Source: Leptolyngbyaceae cyanobacterium CSU_1_3
Lineage (GTDB): Bacteria > Cyanobacteriota > Cyanobacteriia > Leptolyngbyales > Leptolyngbyaceae
Direction of reading: 5' to 3'
DNA: 34,273 nt
Assembly: GCA_012034655.1 (NCBI GenBank)
Contig: JAAUOZ010000047.1
Span: 1 to 34,273 of the forward strand
In this document: one piece after another, positions 32,302 to 34,273 of the stretch
Layout: every line of letters begins with the position of its first letter
Numbering within the stretch: position 1 is the first letter of the stretch
Program-made: the position numbers and the translations under genes
The notes under the pieces: generated by a model
The model's database searches: none
Told to the model about the DNA's origin: nothing
The model's input: only the letters and a program-made list of their open reading frames with translations

Positions 32302-34050
32302 ATGGTTGCACTCACAGATCGGACAAGCACCGGCCAACCCAGTCGCCAGAAAAGGCTCACGATTCAGACGGCCGACATCGCCACCCATACTACAGCGATT
32401 CGATCGCTTGATTGGGATCGCGATCGCTTCGACATCGAGTTTGCCCTAGAGAACGGAACCACTTACAACTCCTTTTTGATCCGGGGCGAGAAGGTGGCGC
32501 TGGTAGACACCTCCCACGAGAAGTTTCGCGAACTCTACCTCGATATATTAACGGGGCTAATCAATCCCGAAGACATTGACTATTTGATCATCAGCCATAC
32601 TGAACCCGATCATAGTGGCTTGGTGCAAGACGTGCTGGCGTTGAATCCTGAGATTACGATCGTCGCTGCTAAGGTCGCCATCCAGTTCCTCGAAGGTTTC
32701 GTGCATCAGCCCTTCAAACGCCAACAGGTCAAAAGCGGCGATCGTCTCGACCTGGGCAACGGCCATACGTTAGAATTCGTCACCGCCCCCAACCTCCACT
32801 GGCCTGACACGATTTTTACCTTCGACCACAAGACCCAGGTTCTCTATACCTGCGACGCTTTTGGGATGCACTTCTGCAACGATCACACCTACGACGAAGA
32901 CCTAGAACTGATCGAAGAAGAATTCCACTACTACTATGACTGCCTGATGGGCCCCAATGCCCGATCGGTGCTTTCGGCTCTCAAGCGCATGGGCGAATTG
33001 CCCAACATCACTCAAATTGCCACAGGTCACGGCCCACTGCTGCGCTATCACCTCAAAGATCTGGTCGATCGCTACCGAGAATGGAGTCAGGCTCAGGCGA
33101 AGGCCGTCACCACGGTAGGCGTTTTCTATGTCGGAGACTATGGCTACAGCGATTTGCTAGCTCAAGCGATCGCCAACGGCATCACCAAAACTGGGGTTAT
33201 GGTCGAAACCATGGATCTGCGAACCTCCGATCCTCAAGATGTCCGAGAACTGGTAGAAAACGTGAATGGTATCGTGATTGGGATGCCGCCCCTGTCGGGA
33301 GAATTTGCCGCCAATGCAAGTGCTGCGCTGGGAACCATTCTGGCGGCCACCAACGCGAAACAATCGGTCGGCTTGTTTGAGGCTGGCGGTGGCAACGATG
33401 AATCTGTTTATCCGCTCCGAAATCGCTTTCAGGAGATTGGCTTAACGGAGGCATTCTCGCCGATCCAAATCAAGGAGCCGCCCTCAGATGTCACCTACCA
33501 ACTTTGTGATGAGGCAGGCATCGACTTAGGGCAATGGCTAACGCGCGATCGCACCGTCAAACAAATGAAGTCGCTGGATGGAGAACTCGACAAAGCGCTG
33601 GGTCGGCTTAGCGGCGGACTCTACATCATCACGGCTCAAAAAGGCGATATCTCCAGCGCCATGCTGGCCTCCTGGGTCTCTCAGGCGAGCTTTGAGCCGT
33701 TGGGCCTCACGATCGCCGTTGCCAAAGATCGGGCGATCGAATCCTTCATGCGGGTGGGCGATCGCTTCGTCCTGAATGTGCTCGAAGAAGACAACTATCA
33801 AGCGCTGATGCGTCACTTTTTGAAGCGGTTTGCCCCCGCAGCCGATCGCTTTGCCGATGTTAAAACCTACTCCGCAGCCAATGGTTCTCCGATTTTGGCG
33901 GATGCTTTGGCTTATATCGAGTGCGAAGTCGTCACCCGTATGGACTGCACCGACCACTGGATCGTCTACAGTACCGTCACTGCTGGGCGAGTCTCCAAAG
34001 CAGATGCACTCACCGCCGTCCACCACCGCAAGGTAGGCAACCACTATTAA
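32302..34050 (+). CDS. flv3: Flavodiiron protein Flv3-type
   Basis: Flv1/Flv3 reduce O2 to water on the acceptor side of photosystem I and protect it under changing light. The start is ATG 32302, six bases after GGAGG; an open extension to 32191 has no such site. The 582-residue protein has three modules: a lactamase-like diiron domain, a flavodoxin-like domain (from about 270), and a C-terminal flavin-reductase domain (from about 425) found in the cyanobacterial type. The diiron ligands are canonical: His99, Glu101, Asp103 and His104 in HTEPDHSG, His166, Asp185 and His243. This fits Flv3/Flv4 rather than Flv1/Flv2, whose ligands are altered. The text closely resembles Flv3 (SLDWDRDRFDIEF, end TAVHHRKVGNHY). 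The partner flv1 is not in the window. Confidence 0.94.
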   Translation: MVALTDRTSTGQPSRQKRLTIQTADIATHTTAIRSLDWDRDRFDIEFALENGTTYNSFLIRGEKVALVDTSHEKFRELYLDILTGLINPEDIDYLIISHTEPDHSGLVQDVLALNPEITIVAAKVAIQFLEGFVHQPFKRQQVKSGDRLDLGNGHTLEFVTAPNLHWPDTIFTFDHKTQVLYTCDAFGMHFCNDHTYDEDLELIEEEFHYYYDCLMGPNARSVLSALKRMGELPNITQIATGHGPLLRYHLKDLVDRYREWSQAQAKAVTTVGVFYVGDYGYSDLLAQAIANGITKTGVMVETMDLRTSDPQDVRELVENVNGIVIGMPPLSGEFAANASAALGTILAATNAKQSVGLFEAGGGNDESVYPLRNRFQEIGLTEAFSPIQIKEPPSDVTYQLCDEAGIDLGQWLTRDRTVKQMKSLDGELDKALGRLSGGLYIITAQKGDISSAMLASWVSQASFEPLGLTIAVAKDRAIESFMRVGDRFVLNVLEEDNYQALMRHFLKRFAPAADRFADVKTYSAANGSPILADALAYIECEVVTRMDCTDHWIVYSTVTAGRVSKADALTAVHHRKVGNHY

Positions 34051-34101
34051 AGTCAGGAATTGAAGCGGGAGAAAGGAGGGATGAAAGGGTTTCGAGGTTA
34101 G

Positions 34102-34221
34102 ATATACTTTGTCAGGGCATAAAATTAAAGATTTTGGACGGGGTGCAGGGGTGGAACCCCTGGCTGGGGCGCAGCCCCCACACCCCTTCTAAACCAAAAT
34201 CTATAGGCTGACGCAGTATAT
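34102..34221. repeat. Multi-branched palindromic element downstream of flv3
   Basis: Four nested pairings close a 120-bp element: ATATACT (34102-34108)/AGTATAT (34215-34221), GTCAG (34111-34115)/CTGAC (34208-34212), GATTTTGG (34130-34137)/CCAAAATC (34194-34201), and GGGGTG (34140-34145)/CACCCC (34181-34186). Inside are two side-by-side hairpins, CAGGGGT-gga-ACCCCTG (34146-34162) and GGGGC-gca-GCCCC (34166-34178). A single strand would therefore fold as a three-way junction. It is probably a repeated mobile or regulatory element. Confidence 0.7.
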
Positions 34222-34273
34222 TAAGCTCTTTCTCCACTGAGCCAGAACATCAAACTTTAGAACAGATTCCTGG

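Noticed and set aside
1-34273. tRNA, rRNA and riboswitch genes
   Set aside because: I looked through the spacers for tRNA-like T-loop sequence (GTTCRA), rRNA-like stretches and a cobalamin- or thiamine-type box and saw none convincing. A covariance-model search would be needed to exclude divergent ones.

Overview
The window is chromosomal DNA from a cyanobacterium. GCGATCGC-type HIP1 palindromes are scattered through genes and spacers, and the gene content is diagnostic: a Ycf37-like TPR protein, a canonical Flv3-type flavodiiron protein, a cyanobacterial-type CoaX, phosphoketolase, HPPD and several cyanobacterial repeat families. The many short palindromic repeats would suit a filamentous Leptolyngbya-like lineage, but that is only an impression. 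No rRNA, tRNA, CRISPR array, prophage or complete insertion sequence was seen.

Layout. 0-1 kb: a frameshifted hypothetical gene. 1-3.3 kb: a RodZ-like HTH membrane protein divergent from HPPD. 3.4-5.4 kb, minus strand: rimP-nusA behind a leader that contains an intrinsic-terminator hairpin. 5.6-7.7 kb, plus strand: rpmI-rplT, a solute-binding protein and the Ycf37-like gene, closed by a strong terminator. 7.9-11.3 kb: a FecR-domain protein divergent from an outer-membrane beta-barrel protein. 11.4-12.05 kb: a Uma2 endonuclease gene and the truncated start of a second copy. 12.4-16.7 kb: ylxR and infB. 16.7-22 kb: a palindromic MITE-like element, an alpha/beta hydrolase and phosphoketolase. 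22-26.8 kb, minus strand: a VSPT-repeat lipoprotein, Trm1, a DUF3352-type protein and a pentapeptide-repeat protein. 27-29.9 kb, minus strand: a biotin cluster of an atypical SDR, birA and bioA. 30-31.2 kb: Bcp/PrxQ and a NUDIX hydrolase. 31.3-34 kb: coaX divergent from flv3, then a 120-bp multi-branched palindromic element.

Two observations stand out. First, at least four genes, including the essential infB, carry a single-base frameshift, three of them at or beside mononucleotide runs. This looks more like consensus error than gene decay. The ylxR case is nevertheless an exact dnaX-type slippery heptamer and deserves a direct test. Second, the usual rimP-nusA-ylxR-infB cluster is split: rimP-nusA points left at 5.3-3.4 kb and ylxR-infB points right from 12.4 kb. 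One inversion of the 3.4-12.4 kb segment would explain the whole layout. I found no convincing new multi-gene system. The best candidates for something new are the rimP leader attenuator, the FecR/beta-barrel divergent pair, the SDR lacking its catalytic Tyr and Lys beside birA, and the structured repeat elements.
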